From assembly GCA_964543195.1 (NCBI GenBank), contig CAZIXF010000003.1, forward strand, positions 62,001 through 126,000: DNA of 64,000 bases, written 5' to 3'. The DNA comes from JAGTVG01 sp964543195 (lineage in GTDB: Bacteria > Bacteroidota > Bacteroidia > Cytophagales > Cyclobacteriaceae). Made by a program: the position numbers and the translations under genes. The notes beneath the pieces were generated by a model. That model was not told where the DNA came from and searched no databases. It saw nothing but the letters and a program-made list of their open reading frames with translations. Shown here one piece after another: positions 17,466 to 27,400 of the stretch (position 1 is the stretch's first letter; each line of letters begins with the position of its first letter).

Positions 17466-18263
17466 CTAATCCAATAAGATCAGCAGATCGCCCACGCTAA
17501 CCTTACCTTCATCCAGGCAGATGAGATTCTGACCAAAAAGGATCTTGTTATCCTTTTTCCTGAATCCTGACAAAGTGACCAACGGTTCTTTACCTTTTTT
17601 TCCTGTATTCTGGTCAACGGTAGTCACAACACAGCGACCGCAGGGTTTTACGGCTTTAAAACGGACATCCCCTGCCGTGAATTCATCAAAATGGTCTTCA
17701 GCAAAAGGATCTCCTTTTTCAAAGACCAGGTTAGGCCTGAAGCGGTCCATGGGTACCGGCCTGTCCAGTCGTCGATTCAGTTCATTCAGAGAACTGTTCC
17801 CAATGGCCAGGTAAGGAAACCCGTCAGCAAAACTTACCGTTTCATTATTGACGGCATATTTCCCGGATACCGGTCTGTTCACCTGATCGATCATCCTTAC
17901 CAGGTGGCAATACAGTCCCAGGTGGTCGCTGAACCATTCATTGATCATTCGCGAATAAACCGGGACGCTCAGCCTGCTTTTCCAGAGGCGTACTGGCATC
18001 CATTTCGATAGGGGTCCATCGAATGGAATGTTGATCTTTTCATTATGGTAAGAAACTTCCAGGGCATCATTCAACAGCTTAACCTTGAATGCAGCCATCT
18101 GAGGTAGTTTCCGCTGAGAAAGGAAATTCCCGGACCCGTCTGTCAGCATCCACCTTCGATCCAGCTCAAAACCCCTGATCCGCGCGTATGACTGATCAAG
18201 CGATATACCGGAAAGTGATTTCACGGGATAAATGATGATATCGGTAATTCTTAAACCATTCAT
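17466..18263 (-). CDS. MOSC domain protein (molybdenum cofactor sulfurase C-terminal type)
   Basis: A 265-residue protein with the MOSC N-terminal beta-barrel (about 1-120), including IIYPVKSLSGI and ELDRRWMLTD, and a MOSC domain (about 125-265). The conserved cysteine lies in KPCGRCVVTTVDQNTG, and the family motifs RPNLVFE and GQNLI are present. Relatives (YcbX, mARC) bind molybdenum cofactor and reduce N-hydroxylated compounds. No ferredoxin domain is fused, unlike E. coli YcbX. A 232-nt gap without recognisable features separates it from the SCO1 gene. Substrate unknown. Confidence 0.9.
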   Translation of the reverse strand: MNGLRITDIIIYPVKSLSGISLDQSYARIRGFELDRRWMLTDGSGNFLSQRKLPQMAAFKVKLLNDALEVSYHNEKINIPFDGPLSKWMPVRLWKSRLSVPVYSRMINEWFSDHLGLYCHLVRMIDQVNRPVSGKYAVNNETVSFADGFPYLAIGNSSLNELNRRLDRPVPMDRFRPNLVFEKGDPFAEDHFDEFTAGDVRFKAVKPCGRCVVTTVDQNTGKKGKEPLVTLSGFRKKDNKILFGQNLICLDEGKVSVGDLLILLD

Positions 18264-18313
18264 TAATTTTCAGAAATAATTTCCTTTAGTTGTACCGGAT
18301 TTTATATATTCGA

Positions 18314-18321
18314 CAAATCTA
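18314..18321 (-). promoter_or_regulatory. putative -7 element of the MOSC gene
   Basis: Minus-strand TAGATTTG matches TAnnTTTG and lies about 51 nt before the MOSC start. No good -33 TTTG is seen at the right distance, so this is tentative. Confidence 0.3.
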
Positions 18322-18362
18322 ATAATTTATACTACAATTTTAATCCATTAAATCGGTAATCA

Positions 18363-19025
18363 ATGCCAAAAAAGTTCGCGGTGATCTTCGATATGGACGG
18401 GGTGGTGATCGACAACAATCCCTTCCATAAGCTTGCCTGGCGGTCGTTCAGCGAAAACTATGGGGTGAAATTGAGTGAAGAGGAAATAAGTGAACATATT
18501 TTCGGAAGAGTATCCAGGGACACACTCGAATATATTTTCAGACGCACACTTATCGATAAGGAGATCGACCAGTATGTGGAAGAGAAAGAAAAGATCTACC
18601 GGCAGGCCTACAGGGATCATATCAAGCCGGTTCGAGGATTGCTCCCTTTATTGACCGATCTGCAGAAAAACATGGTTCCAATGGCACTGGCCACCTCGGC
18701 TCCTTCCGACAATGTAGAATTCATATTCAGCCACCTTCCCCTGAGCACATATTTCCGGTTTACCCTCGATGCCAGCGATATAACAAACGGTAAACCCGAT
18801 CCGGAGATCTATTTAAAGACAATAAAACGACTGGGCATACCGGCAGAGAGGTGCCTGGTGTTTGAAGACTCGATCGCGGGAGTGAAAGCGGCCCTCAGGG
18901 CGGGTGCCCGGGTAATCGGTATTACCACTACCCACTCCGGTGAAGAGCTGGGAGGTGTGCTGGATGCAATCAGCGATTTCAGCCACATGAATTACAAGAA
19001 AATTCTCTCACTGATCAATAAATGA
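18363..19025 (+). CDS. HAD superfamily phosphatase/phosphomutase (beta-phosphoglucomutase-like)
   Basis: A 220-residue HAD hydrolase. Motif I FDMDGVVID (9-17) has the nucleophile and acid/base Asp pair. A helical C1 cap follows. Motif II is ATSAPSDN, and motifs III/IV are NGKPDPEIYLKT and VFEDSIAGVKAA. This arrangement is typical of the beta-phosphoglucomutase/sugar-phosphatase branch. No maltose or trehalose phosphorylase is adjacent to suggest a glucose-phosphate substrate. The next gene starts 6 nt later. Exact substrate cannot be assigned. Confidence 0.88.
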   Translation: MPKKFAVIFDMDGVVIDNNPFHKLAWRSFSENYGVKLSEEEISEHIFGRVSRDTLEYIFRRTLIDKEIDQYVEEKEKIYRQAYRDHIKPVRGLLPLLTDLQKNMVPMALATSAPSDNVEFIFSHLPLSTYFRFTLDASDITNGKPDPEIYLKTIKRLGIPAERCLVFEDSIAGVKAALRAGARVIGITTTHSGEELGGVLDAISDFSHMNYKKILSLINK

Positions 19026-19031
19026 ACAAGT

Positions 19032-20087
19032 ATGAACCTGGATATATCCACCTTAAAAATAATTTGTAAAACACCCGGAGCTCCGGGTTTTGAAAGACCG
19101 ATTCGGAATAAGATCATCGAACTGGTCAAAGATCATGTGGATGAATATTTTTCCGATAATATGGGCAACCTGATCACCCTGAAAAAAGGGAAAAATAACC
19201 CTGAAGGAAAAAAGATCATGGTGGCCGCCCACATGGACGAAATTGGATTTGTGGTTACCCATATCGACGAAAATGGATTTGTGAAGTTCCACACACTGGG
19301 AGGTTTCGATCCCAAGACACTGACCGCCCAGCGGGTGATCATACATGGAAAGAAGGACCTGGTAGGAGTGATGGGCACCAAACCGATCCATGTCATGTCG
19401 GATGAAGAAAAGAAAAAGCTTCCCAAAACTACGGATTATTTTATTGATCTCGGTATGGAAAAGGAAGAGGTGGAAAAATATATAAGGATAGGTGATCCGA
19501 TAACCAGGGAAAGGGAGCTTATTGAAATGGGAGAATGTGTCAACTGCAAATCGATCGATAACCGTGTATCGGTATATATATTGATAGAAGCTTTAAAATC
19601 ACTTAAAAAATTCACCTACGATGTATATGGTGTGTTCACTGTACAGGAAGAGCTGGGTATGCGCGGTGCCAATATATCTACCCACCGGATAAATCCAGAT
19701 TTTGGCATTGCACTCGATACCACCATTGCTTATGATGTGCCGGGAGCCCAGCCGCATGAAAAAATAACCTCACTGGGCAAAGGAACGGCTATCAAGATCA
19801 TGGATGCCACCGTGGTGAGTGATACCCGGATGGTTGAATTCCTGAAAAAAACGGCCGACGATAAAAAGATAGCCTGGCAACCCGAGATACTGACAGCCGG
19901 AGGTACCGATACGGCCATTTTACAAAGGATGGGGAAAACCGGAGCCATAACGGGAGCCATATCCATTCCAACACGTCACCTTCACCAGGTGATCGAGATG
20001 GCACATAAAAAGGATATAACCCGGTCTGTGGAATTATTATGCGCGGTGATAGAAAATATTGCCCAGTGGAATTGGGAACATTCGTAA
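19032..20087 (+). CDS. M42 family metallopeptidase (tetrahedral aminopeptidase)
   Basis: A 351-residue cytosolic peptidase. Metal ligands and catalytic residues are visible: AAHMDEIGF (His67, Asp69), SIDNRVSVY (bridging Asp), TVQEELGMRGA (Glu pair), ALDTTIAYDVPG (Asp) and RHLHQVIEMAH (His). M42 enzymes assemble into hollow dodecamers that trim peptides from the N-terminus. Length and motif spacing are normal. It lies in a plus-strand run ahead of two M16 peptidases, which suggests a peptide-degradation neighbourhood, but the 52-nt gap leaves it uncertain whether they share a transcript. Confidence 0.93.
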   Translation: MNLDISTLKIICKTPGAPGFERPIRNKIIELVKDHVDEYFSDNMGNLITLKKGKNNPEGKKIMVAAHMDEIGFVVTHIDENGFVKFHTLGGFDPKTLTAQRVIIHGKKDLVGVMGTKPIHVMSDEEKKKLPKTTDYFIDLGMEKEEVEKYIRIGDPITRERELIEMGECVNCKSIDNRVSVYILIEALKSLKKFTYDVYGVFTVQEELGMRGANISTHRINPDFGIALDTTIAYDVPGAQPHEKITSLGKGTAIKIMDATVVSDTRMVEFLKKTADDKKIAWQPEILTAGGTDTAILQRMGKTGAITGAISIPTRHLHQVIEMAHKKDITRSVELLCAVIENIAQWNWEHS

Positions 20088-20139
20088 ATGATATTATTAT
20101 TGAATATAGGAAATTCCAGTTTTACCAAAAAACACAGTT

Positions 20140-21465
20140 ATGAAAGTTAAAATCTACCTCTTATTGGTAAGCCTTTCTGTCTTTCTTTCAGGGATAGCCC
20201 CTGCTCAGAACCCGAAGATCGATTTCGTTGAATTTGATCTTGACAATGGTTTGCACGTGATCCTTCATCAGGATAATACCACTCCCATTGTTTCGGTATC
20301 CACCATGTATCATGTGGGATCTAAAAACGAGGATCCCGATAAAACCGGCTTTGCGCACTTTTTCGAACATGTAGCTTCAAGAAGAACTGAAAATATTCCG
20401 GTGGGAGGATTTGCCGAATATGTCTCCGAGGCGGGTGGTACAAGAAATGCATCCACCAATTTTGACCGTACCTATTATTATGAGATACTTCCTTCCAATT
20501 ATCTTAAACTGGGATTATGGATGGAATCTGAACGGATGCTGAATATGATCGTCGACTCCACGGTGGTGGAAACCCAGCGAGAGGTAGTGAAGGAAGAAAA
20601 ACGGCTGCGTGTCGATAATCAGCCTTATGGCACCTTGCTGGAAGAGATCCTTGACCGGGCCTATAAGGTTCATCCATACCGGTGGCCGGTAATCGGATCG
20701 ATGGAGCATCTCGACAATGCCTCGATTCAGGATTTCAGGAATTTCAGGGATACCTATTATGTACCGAATAACGCCGTATTGTCGATTGCCGGAGATATCG
20801 ATTATAAGGAGACCGAAGAACTGGTGAGACAGTATTTCGGTCCCATACCTGCCGGGGATCCTATCGAGAGGGTTACCATCGAAGAGCCTCCCCAGCAGGA
20901 AGAGATCAGGGATGTGGTTTATGACAATGTGCAACTGCCTGCCGTCATCTACGCCTATCATATTCCCGCTGTGGGCACCCGCGATTTTTATGCGATCAGC
21001 ATGCTTACTACCCTGCTGGCAGATGGCGCCAGTTCCAGGATGAACAAGACACTCGTGGATAAAAAACAGCTGGCCGTTCAGTCTGCTGCAATCCCCCTTC
21101 CGCTAGAAGATCCGGGTTTGTTTGTTGCCTTCGGGATCGCTAATCTCGGGATAGATATCAATGAGCTTGATGAAGCTATGCAGATGGAGATCGACAGGGT
21201 AAGGGAAGAACTGATCAATGAAGATGAATATCAGAAAATACGGAACCAGGTTGAAAATGATTTTATCAGTTCCAATTCCAGGATAGCAGGTATTGCCGAA
21301 TCCCTGGCTGAATACTACCTCATTTATGGAGATTCCGATCTGATCAACACGGAGCTTGAAAAGTATCTTGCCGTAACCAGGGAAGATATTAAACGGGTGG
21401 CTAACCTTTATCTCAGCAATGATAACCGGGTTGTACTGCACTGGCTTCCGAAATCCTCTCAATAA
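20140..21465 (+). CDS. M16 family zinc metallopeptidase, exported, catalytic subunit
   Basis: A 441-residue protein with a signal peptide (MKVKIYLLLVSLSVFL...APAQ). The inverted zinc motif HFFEH (His73, Glu76, His77) is intact, and the distal Glu lies near residue 153 in EVVKEEKR. The second domain is the usual non-catalytic M16 half. It should act in the periplasm on unfolded peptides. The next gene is an M16 protein lacking the zinc motif, so the two probably form an alpha/beta heterodimer, as in mitochondrial processing peptidase. Confidence 0.93.
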   Translation: MKVKIYLLLVSLSVFLSGIAPAQNPKIDFVEFDLDNGLHVILHQDNTTPIVSVSTMYHVGSKNEDPDKTGFAHFFEHVASRRTENIPVGGFAEYVSEAGGTRNASTNFDRTYYYEILPSNYLKLGLWMESERMLNMIVDSTVVETQREVVKEEKRLRVDNQPYGTLLEEILDRAYKVHPYRWPVIGSMEHLDNASIQDFRNFRDTYYVPNNAVLSIAGDIDYKETEELVRQYFGPIPAGDPIERVTIEEPPQQEEIRDVVYDNVQLPAVIYAYHIPAVGTRDFYAISMLTTLLADGASSRMNKTLVDKKQLAVQSAAIPLPLEDPGLFVAFGIANLGIDINELDEAMQMEIDRVREELINEDEYQKIRNQVENDFISSNSRIAGIAESLAEYYLIYGDSDLINTELEKYLAVTREDIKRVANLYLSNDNRVVLHWLPKSSQ

Positions 21466-21486
21466 CCGTACACAAACAGCAAAAAA

Positions 21487-23565
21487 ATGAAAAGATCAAT
21501 AACCTATATTTTAATCCTTGTTTTCCTATATGCTATTCAGGGAAATGCTCAGATCGACCGTTCACAAAAACCTGCCCCGGGTCCCGCACCGGTAATTGAG
21601 ATCGGGGAGTATGAAACCTTCAAACTTAAAAACGGCCTGACCGTGATTGTGGTAGAAAATCATAAAATGCCGCGTGTTTCATTTTCACTGATAATCGACC
21701 GGGATCCCGTGCTTGAAAAAAATAAGGTGGGTTATGTATCCATGGCCGGCCAGATGCTTCGCAGGGGAACGGAAAACAGGACCAAGGATCAGATCGACGA
21801 AGAAGTCGATTTTATGGGGGCCTCACTTTTTGCGGGATCTAATTCAGTATATGCTTCCTCCCTGACCAAGCACCGGGATAAGCTTCTTGACCTGATGACC
21901 GATATTCTTTATAATCCCGTGTTCCCTGAAGAAGAGTTGGATAAGGTTAAAAAACAGACCCTGTCGGCCATAGCTTCACAGAAAGAAGACCCCGAAGCGA
22001 TTGCCGACAATGTAACCCGCGTGGTTTTGTATTCAAAGGATCATCCGTACGGAGAAGTCCAGAGGGAGGATCACGTAGACCGCATCGATCGACAGGACCT
22101 GGTTGATTATTATGATACTTATTTTAAACCCAATATTGCGTATCTGGCCATTGTGGGGGATATTAATGTCAAAGAGGCCAAAAAGATAGCCAAAAAATAT
22201 TTCGGTACATGGGAAGCGGGGGAAGTGCCTGAAAATACTTATGAAGTACCTTCAGCACCTGCCGGAAACACGGTGGCCCTGGCCGACAGGTCAAACTCGG
22301 TACAGACCGTACTTACGCTTTCCTATCCTATTGTGCTGGAAAAAGGACATCCCAATGTGGTGAAAGCCAATGTGATGAACCAGATCCTCGGAGGGTCCAG
22401 CTCGTCGAGGTTGTTTAAAAATATCCGGGAAGAAAAGGGATATACCTATGGCGCTTATTCATCCATATCTAGCGATGAACTGGTGGGCAATTTTAATGCG
22501 GGGGCCAGTGTGAGAAACGAAGTGACCGATAGTGCACTTATTGAATTTATTAATGAATTTGAAAAGATGCATACGGAAAAGGTAAGGGAAGATGAATTGC
22601 AGATCGCAAAAAATGTGCTGATCGGAAGTTTTGGCCGCTCATTGGAAAGTCCCCAGACCCTGGCTTCGTATGCAATAAGTATCGAGCGGTATGGATTGCC
22701 TGAAGATTATTATGATACGTATGTGCAAAGAGTGGAAGCAGTAACTGCCGGGGATGTAATGGAAATGGCAGAAAAGTATATTCTGCCGGATAATCTTCAT
22801 ATCATCGCTGTGGGGAAAAAGACAGATATCGAGGATAAACTGAAAAAATTCGGTGAAATTAATTATTATGGACCGTATGGAAGTGAATTAGATCCGTCAA
22901 AAGCTGCACTTCCCCCGGGAATGGATGCAGGGAAAGTGTTTGCTAACCATATCGAGGCCATCGGTGGGAGAGAAAAACTGAGCACGGTCAATGATATTTC
23001 CTATCAGATGTCGGCCGAGGTGATGAACAATACCATCGACATGCAAATCCTTAAAAAAAGACCCAATAAAATGCGGGTAGAGGTAAAAATGGGTTCTAAT
23101 GTGATGAGTCAGCAGATCTATGACGGGGAGAATGCCAGGCTTATGCAAATGGGCAATCAAATGCCGGTCAATGAGGATATGCTCGCCAGAATGGAGGTAG
23201 AAGGACATTTATTTCCTGAAATGATCTATATGCAACAGGAGAATGTGAAAGCCGAACTGACTGGAATAGAAAGTATAGAAGGAAAAGATGCCTATGCGGT
23301 AAATATAACCTATCCTTCCGGTGAAAGCACTACACATTATTATGATACGGACACCTATTTTAAAATACGTCAGACCCAGACCGCTCATACGCCACAGGGA
23401 GAAATTATTATGTCTACTGGCTATGGTCACTTTCAGGAAGTGGATGGTGTGATTTTGCCGTATCTATTCAAGATCCCGATGAGTCCTAAAATGCAGATGA
23501 ACGCTGAGGTTAAATCAATTGAAATAAACAAGGGATTAGATGACGATTTATTCAGCGTGGATTGA
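21487..23565 (+). CDS. M16 family protein lacking the zinc motif, fused to a C-terminal lipoprotein-carrier-like domain
   Basis: A 692-residue exported protein. Residues about 35-465 are a two-domain M16 peptidase fold. The HxxEH motif is replaced by GQMLRRGTEN, so this half is catalytically dead. The substrate-binding R/Y motif of the second domain remains (NIREEKGYTYGAYSS). Residues about 475-692 form an extra beta-rich domain resembling LolA/outer-membrane lipoprotein sorting proteins (MQILKKRPNKMRVEVKMG). It probably binds substrate for the active subunit encoded 21 nt upstream. The C-terminal domain assignment is from pattern only. Confidence 0.88.
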   Translation: MKRSITYILILVFLYAIQGNAQIDRSQKPAPGPAPVIEIGEYETFKLKNGLTVIVVENHKMPRVSFSLIIDRDPVLEKNKVGYVSMAGQMLRRGTENRTKDQIDEEVDFMGASLFAGSNSVYASSLTKHRDKLLDLMTDILYNPVFPEEELDKVKKQTLSAIASQKEDPEAIADNVTRVVLYSKDHPYGEVQREDHVDRIDRQDLVDYYDTYFKPNIAYLAIVGDINVKEAKKIAKKYFGTWEAGEVPENTYEVPSAPAGNTVALADRSNSVQTVLTLSYPIVLEKGHPNVVKANVMNQILGGSSSSRLFKNIREEKGYTYGAYSSISSDELVGNFNAGASVRNEVTDSALIEFINEFEKMHTEKVREDELQIAKNVLIGSFGRSLESPQTLASYAISIERYGLPEDYYDTYVQRVEAVTAGDVMEMAEKYILPDNLHIIAVGKKTDIEDKLKKFGEINYYGPYGSELDPSKAALPPGMDAGKVFANHIEAIGGREKLSTVNDISYQMSAEVMNNTIDMQILKKRPNKMRVEVKMGSNVMSQQIYDGENARLMQMGNQMPVNEDMLARMEVEGHLFPEMIYMQQENVKAELTGIESIEGKDAYAVNITYPSGESTTHYYDTDTYFKIRQTQTAHTPQGEIIMSTGYGHFQEVDGVILPYLFKIPMSPKMQMNAEVKSIEINKGLDDDLFSVD

Positions 23566-23590
23566 ACTGAATGATATAATGCCATAAACT

Positions 23591-24013
23591 ATGAATCCAA
23601 ACTTAACCGATATGAAAAATTTAAAACTTTTTTTGCTTCCATCCGTATTTGTCGTCGTTTTGGGATTATCGTCCTGGATCGTATTACACGATCCCATGGA
23701 TAGCCCCGGAAAAAATAATAAGGTAGAGATCCCTGAAAATGTAAAAATGGTCATGGATAATAAATGCCACGGCTGCCACAATATGGAATCTTCATCCGAA
23801 AAAGCTCAGGAGGCATTGCTGATCGATAAACTGGATATGCTCACCAAGGCCAAATTAATCTTTACCCTGGGAGATATCGAAGAAGTGATGGAAGAGGATA
23901 AGATGCCGCCCAAAAAATTCCTCGAAAAGTATCCGGAAAAAGCATTATCCGGCGAAGAAAGGGAGCTGATCAGAAGCTGGGCCGTAACCACAGCCGAAAA
24001 AATGCTGCAATAG
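23591..24013 (+). CDS. haem-binding domain (Haem_bd) protein, first copy
   Basis: About 140 residues (133 if the second ATG at 23612, which starts the signal segment, is used). An N-terminal hydrophobic signal/anchor is followed by the haem-attachment motif CHGCH and a helical Haem_bd-like region ending ...LIRSWAVTTAEKML. It resembles Bacteroidota periplasmic monohaem cytochromes of unknown electron partner. The second haem protein follows 49 nt later. The placement after the M16 pair is not explained by any known pathway. Confidence 0.8.
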   Translation: MNPNLTDMKNLKLFLLPSVFVVVLGLSSWIVLHDPMDSPGKNNKVEIPENVKMVMDNKCHGCHNMESSSEKAQEALLIDKLDMLTKAKLIFTLGDIEEVMEEDKMPPKKFLEKYPEKALSGEERELIRSWAVTTAEKMLQ

Positions 24014-24062
24014 CTACAGGTGAGCAATGAGCTGAGGCAGTGCTTCTTAAAACAGATCGTAT

Positions 24063-24527
24063 ATGAAAAAAGCAGCAAAGATCACCCTCCTGGTGCTTGT
24101 TATCCTTCTGGTAATCATACAGTTTTACCCTTCTGAGCTACCGGTAAGGGAATTTGATAATATTTCCGATCTTATTGTTTCGGAAAATGTTCCCTACGAA
24201 ACGGCCGGTTTACTGCGTAATTCCTGTTATGATTGCCATTCCAATGAAACAAACTATCCCTGGTACAGTTATATTGCACCCGTTAAATGGATCATTGGAA
24301 GGGACGTAAGGAAAGGCAGGGAAGAAATGAATTTCTCGGAATGGGCTACGCTGGAAACCAGGGAAAAGATCAAATTACTGGAAGAAATCACCGACGAGGT
24401 AGAAAAAAATGAGATGCCACTCCCCATTTATACCGTAATGCATGGGGACGCCGAATTAAGTGATTCTGAAAAAGAAATGTTGTTTAATTGGGTGGAAGAA
24501 AAGATTACTGCCTATTTTGGGGAATAA
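24063..24527 (+). CDS. haem-binding domain (Haem_bd) protein, second copy
   Basis: A 154-residue protein with one N-terminal membrane segment (AAKITLLVLVILLVIIQFYP) and a textbook Haem_bd domain. CYDCHSNETNYPWYSY carries the CxxCH haem site, followed by EMNFSEW and NEMPLPIYTVMHG with a likely distal ligand. It is a periplasm-facing, membrane-anchored c-type haem protein. It belongs to the same family as the preceding gene, but sequence similarity is modest. Redox role unknown. Confidence 0.9.
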   Translation: MKKAAKITLLVLVILLVIIQFYPSELPVREFDNISDLIVSENVPYETAGLLRNSCYDCHSNETNYPWYSYIAPVKWIIGRDVRKGREEMNFSEWATLETREKIKLLEEITDEVEKNEMPLPIYTVMHGDAELSDSEKEMLFNWVEEKITAYFGE

Positions 24528-24550
24528 ATTAAAATAATTTTTATTGAATA

Positions 24551-27373
24551 ATGAACAGGATATTTCTGCCGATTCTACTGGCAACCACCTTTTTAAGTTT
24601 CTCACTGGCCCAGCCTGATTATACCTCCCCTGATGATATACTGAGAGCGTTTGAAGACCGTGAAAGGAAAAGAAATCAAAGTATTTATAATAATTATCCA
24701 GTCCGGAATGTTGGGCCTGTTGTCCAGGGCGGAAGGGTTACCGATATAGCGGTTAATCCCCTTAAACCGAAGGAATTCTATATTGCCTTTGCATCCGGTG
24801 GGGTTTTTAAAACCGGAAATAACGGGATCACTTTTCAACCTGTATTTGATCATGTGGGTGCATTGACCACCGGTGATATCTGTATTGCTCCTTCCGATCC
24901 GGATATTATATGGGTAGGTACAGGGGAGAATAACAGTTCCCGTTCAAGTTATGCGGGGTCTGGATTATACAAGAGCCTCGATGGCGGTAAAAACTGGTCT
25001 TATGCCGGGCTGGCTGCCATACAGCATACCGGGAGGATCGTAATTCACCCGGAAAACCCGGAGGTGGTCTGGGTGGCCGGGATGGGAAATCTATATTCCC
25101 ATAATCCCGAAAGAGGTATATTCAAAACCATCGACGGAGGCGAAAACTGGCACAAAACCCTTTATGTAAATGACAGTTCGGGGGCTATAGACCTGATCAT
25201 TCATCCGGAAGATCCGGCTATACTCTGGGCCTCAACCTGGGAAAGGACCCGCAAAGCATGGAATTTTAAAGGGCATGGCCCGGGATCGGCAATATTCAAG
25301 TCGGTGGATGGGGGTGAAAGCTGGAAGGTGGTCATGGAAGGAATTAAAGACCCGGAATTGACCGGGAGGATAGGATTGACCGTATGCCTGGATCAGCCCG
25401 ATATTCTTTATGCTTTAGTGGACAGTCAGGTAGAAACAAAAACCGAAAAAGAACGTGATGGTGAGGATCTGATACCAGCCGATTTTATGGAAATGAATAA
25501 GGAAACCTTCCTGGATCTGGACAATGAAAAACTCGGGGATTATCTTGAACAATATCATTTTCCCTCAAAATATTCGGCAGAAAAGGTCAAGGCCGAGGTG
25601 AAAGCAAATAAGTATCCGCCCAGGGCCCTTGCCGAATACGTGGGGGATGCGAATACGGCTCTCTTCGATACGGATGTGAGAGGTGCCGAAGTCTATCGTT
25701 CGGCAGACGGGGGAGAAACATGGAATAAAACCCATGATTTCCGGCTCAAAGGGCTTTACTATACCTATGGTTATTATTTCGGAGAGATCCGGGTAGCTCC
25801 TGATGATCCGGATAGAATTTATGTGTCCGGCGTTCCTCTGTTGATCTCCAATGACGGGGGGAAGACCTTCGCCAGGATCGACACAATCGGTGATGTACAT
25901 GTCGATCACCATGCCATGTGGATTGATCCAGAAGATCCTGAACATATTATTCTTGGAAATGACGGCGGACTGTACATTTCCTATGACGGAGGTGCAGCCT
26001 GGGATCACGTCAATAATGTACCTGCCGGACAGTTTTATACAGTTAATGTAGATATGGATCAACCTTATAATATTTATGGGGGGCTGCAGGATAACGGTGT
26101 ACTTTTTGGCCCTTCTACTTCGGTGCCCAATGTGACTGCACACTGGGATTACCTTTTCGGGGGAGATGGCATGTTTGTGATCCCGGACCCTCGAAACAGT
26201 GACCTGGTTTATCTGGGTTACCAGTTTGGCAATTATTATAAGATAAATAAATCCTCCGGAGAGCGTAAGTTCATTACACCGAAGAATGATATCGGCGAAG
26301 AGCGACTGAGATTCAACTGGCGGACACCTCTTTTAATGAGCAACCATATTCCGGATATATTATATATGGGTGCCCAGAAGGTATTCAGAACTTTAGACAA
26401 AGCAGATTCATGGGAAGTAATCAGTGAGGATCTTACCAGGGATCTTCCCTCCGGAAACGTACCCTTTTCCACTATCACGGTAATTGAAGAATCCGCATTG
26501 AAATTCGGACTGATATATGCGGGAACCGATGACGGGAAAGTGCATGTTACAAAAAACGGGGGATACAGCTGGGAAGATATCAGCCCCGGGTTGCCCGAAG
26601 GCAAATGGATATCAAGCATTCATCCATCCAATTTTGATGAATCCCTGGTATACCTATCGCTTACGGGGTACAGGCAGGATGATTTCAGAACATATGTGTA
26701 CCGGTCTGACGGTTACGGAACTGATTGGGAGCCGGTGAACGGAAACCTGACTCATGAGGCGGTTAATATAATTCTGGAAGACCCTCAAAGAAAAGGCCTG
26801 TTATACCTTGGAACCGATCATTCTACCTATATCAGCATGGATGATGGGGCATCGTGGGACCTGATGGCACCCGTTCCTAATGTGGCCAGTTACGATATGG
26901 TAGTCCATCCGAGGGATCATGACCTTGTAATAGGTACGCATGGCCGGAGTATTTATGTTCTGCCCGTACAACCAATACGTGAACTTGCAGAGAAGAACAG
27001 AGAAAATACATTTTTAGTATGTAACCCGGATCCGGAAAAAATCCGGCATTCGGAAGACTGGGGAGAAAAGCAATATCCGTTTATGCCCCCTTTTATGCCG
27101 GAAACCAGGCTGCTGTATTATATACCGGAAGGTGGTCAACAGATCAAATTTGAAGTCTTTAAAGATGAGCTGAAATTACTGGAGCGCTCTTTTTCGTCAT
27201 CCGCCCATGGCTTTAATTATTATCACTGGGACTTGAAAATAAATAAGCTGGAAGTGAATGATAAGAGAATTAATGATGAATTCGAATTTGCCGGCCCGGG
27301 AGAATATGAATTGCATTTTACCTGGAGAGACCAAAGCGAAAAGGTCATGTTGACTATCACTTCTGATGAATAG
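24551..27373 (+). CDS. VPS10/sortilin-type Asp-box propeller protein, exported
   Basis: A 940-residue protein with a signal peptide (MNRIFLPILLATTFLSFSLAQ). A ten-bladed-type propeller follows, rich in Asp-box turns (YKSLDGGKNW, FKTIDGGENW, FKSVDGGESW, YRSADGGETW). The last 120 residues form a beta-sandwich-like end (GPGEYELHFTWRD) rather than a type IX sorting domain. It is a diverged paralogue of the gene cut by the left edge, with the same family but different C-terminus and insertions (acidic loop about 300-370). It is the last gene of the run, 27 nt before copy 1 of the 235-bp repeat. Ligand unknown. Confidence 0.9.
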   Translation: MNRIFLPILLATTFLSFSLAQPDYTSPDDILRAFEDRERKRNQSIYNNYPVRNVGPVVQGGRVTDIAVNPLKPKEFYIAFASGGVFKTGNNGITFQPVFDHVGALTTGDICIAPSDPDIIWVGTGENNSSRSSYAGSGLYKSLDGGKNWSYAGLAAIQHTGRIVIHPENPEVVWVAGMGNLYSHNPERGIFKTIDGGENWHKTLYVNDSSGAIDLIIHPEDPAILWASTWERTRKAWNFKGHGPGSAIFKSVDGGESWKVVMEGIKDPELTGRIGLTVCLDQPDILYALVDSQVETKTEKERDGEDLIPADFMEMNKETFLDLDNEKLGDYLEQYHFPSKYSAEKVKAEVKANKYPPRALAEYVGDANTALFDTDVRGAEVYRSADGGETWNKTHDFRLKGLYYTYGYYFGEIRVAPDDPDRIYVSGVPLLISNDGGKTFARIDTIGDVHVDHHAMWIDPEDPEHIILGNDGGLYISYDGGAAWDHVNNVPAGQFYTVNVDMDQPYNIYGGLQDNGVLFGPSTSVPNVTAHWDYLFGGDGMFVIPDPRNSDLVYLGYQFGNYYKINKSSGERKFITPKNDIGEERLRFNWRTPLLMSNHIPDILYMGAQKVFRTLDKADSWEVISEDLTRDLPSGNVPFSTITVIEESALKFGLIYAGTDDGKVHVTKNGGYSWEDISPGLPEGKWISSIHPSNFDESLVYLSLTGYRQDDFRTYVYRSDGYGTDWEPVNGNLTHEAVNIILEDPQRKGLLYLGTDHSTYISMDDGASWDLMAPVPNVASYDMVVHPRDHDLVIGTHGRSIYVLPVQPIRELAEKNRENTFLVCNPDPEKIRHSEDWGEKQYPFMPPFMPETRLLYYIPEGGQQIKFEVFKDELKLLERSFSSSAHGFNYYHWDLKINKLEVNDKRINDEFEFAGPGEYELHFTWRDQSEKVMLTITSDE

Positions 27374-27400
27374 TGGATAACCGGTTGTTTAAAAAACAGG

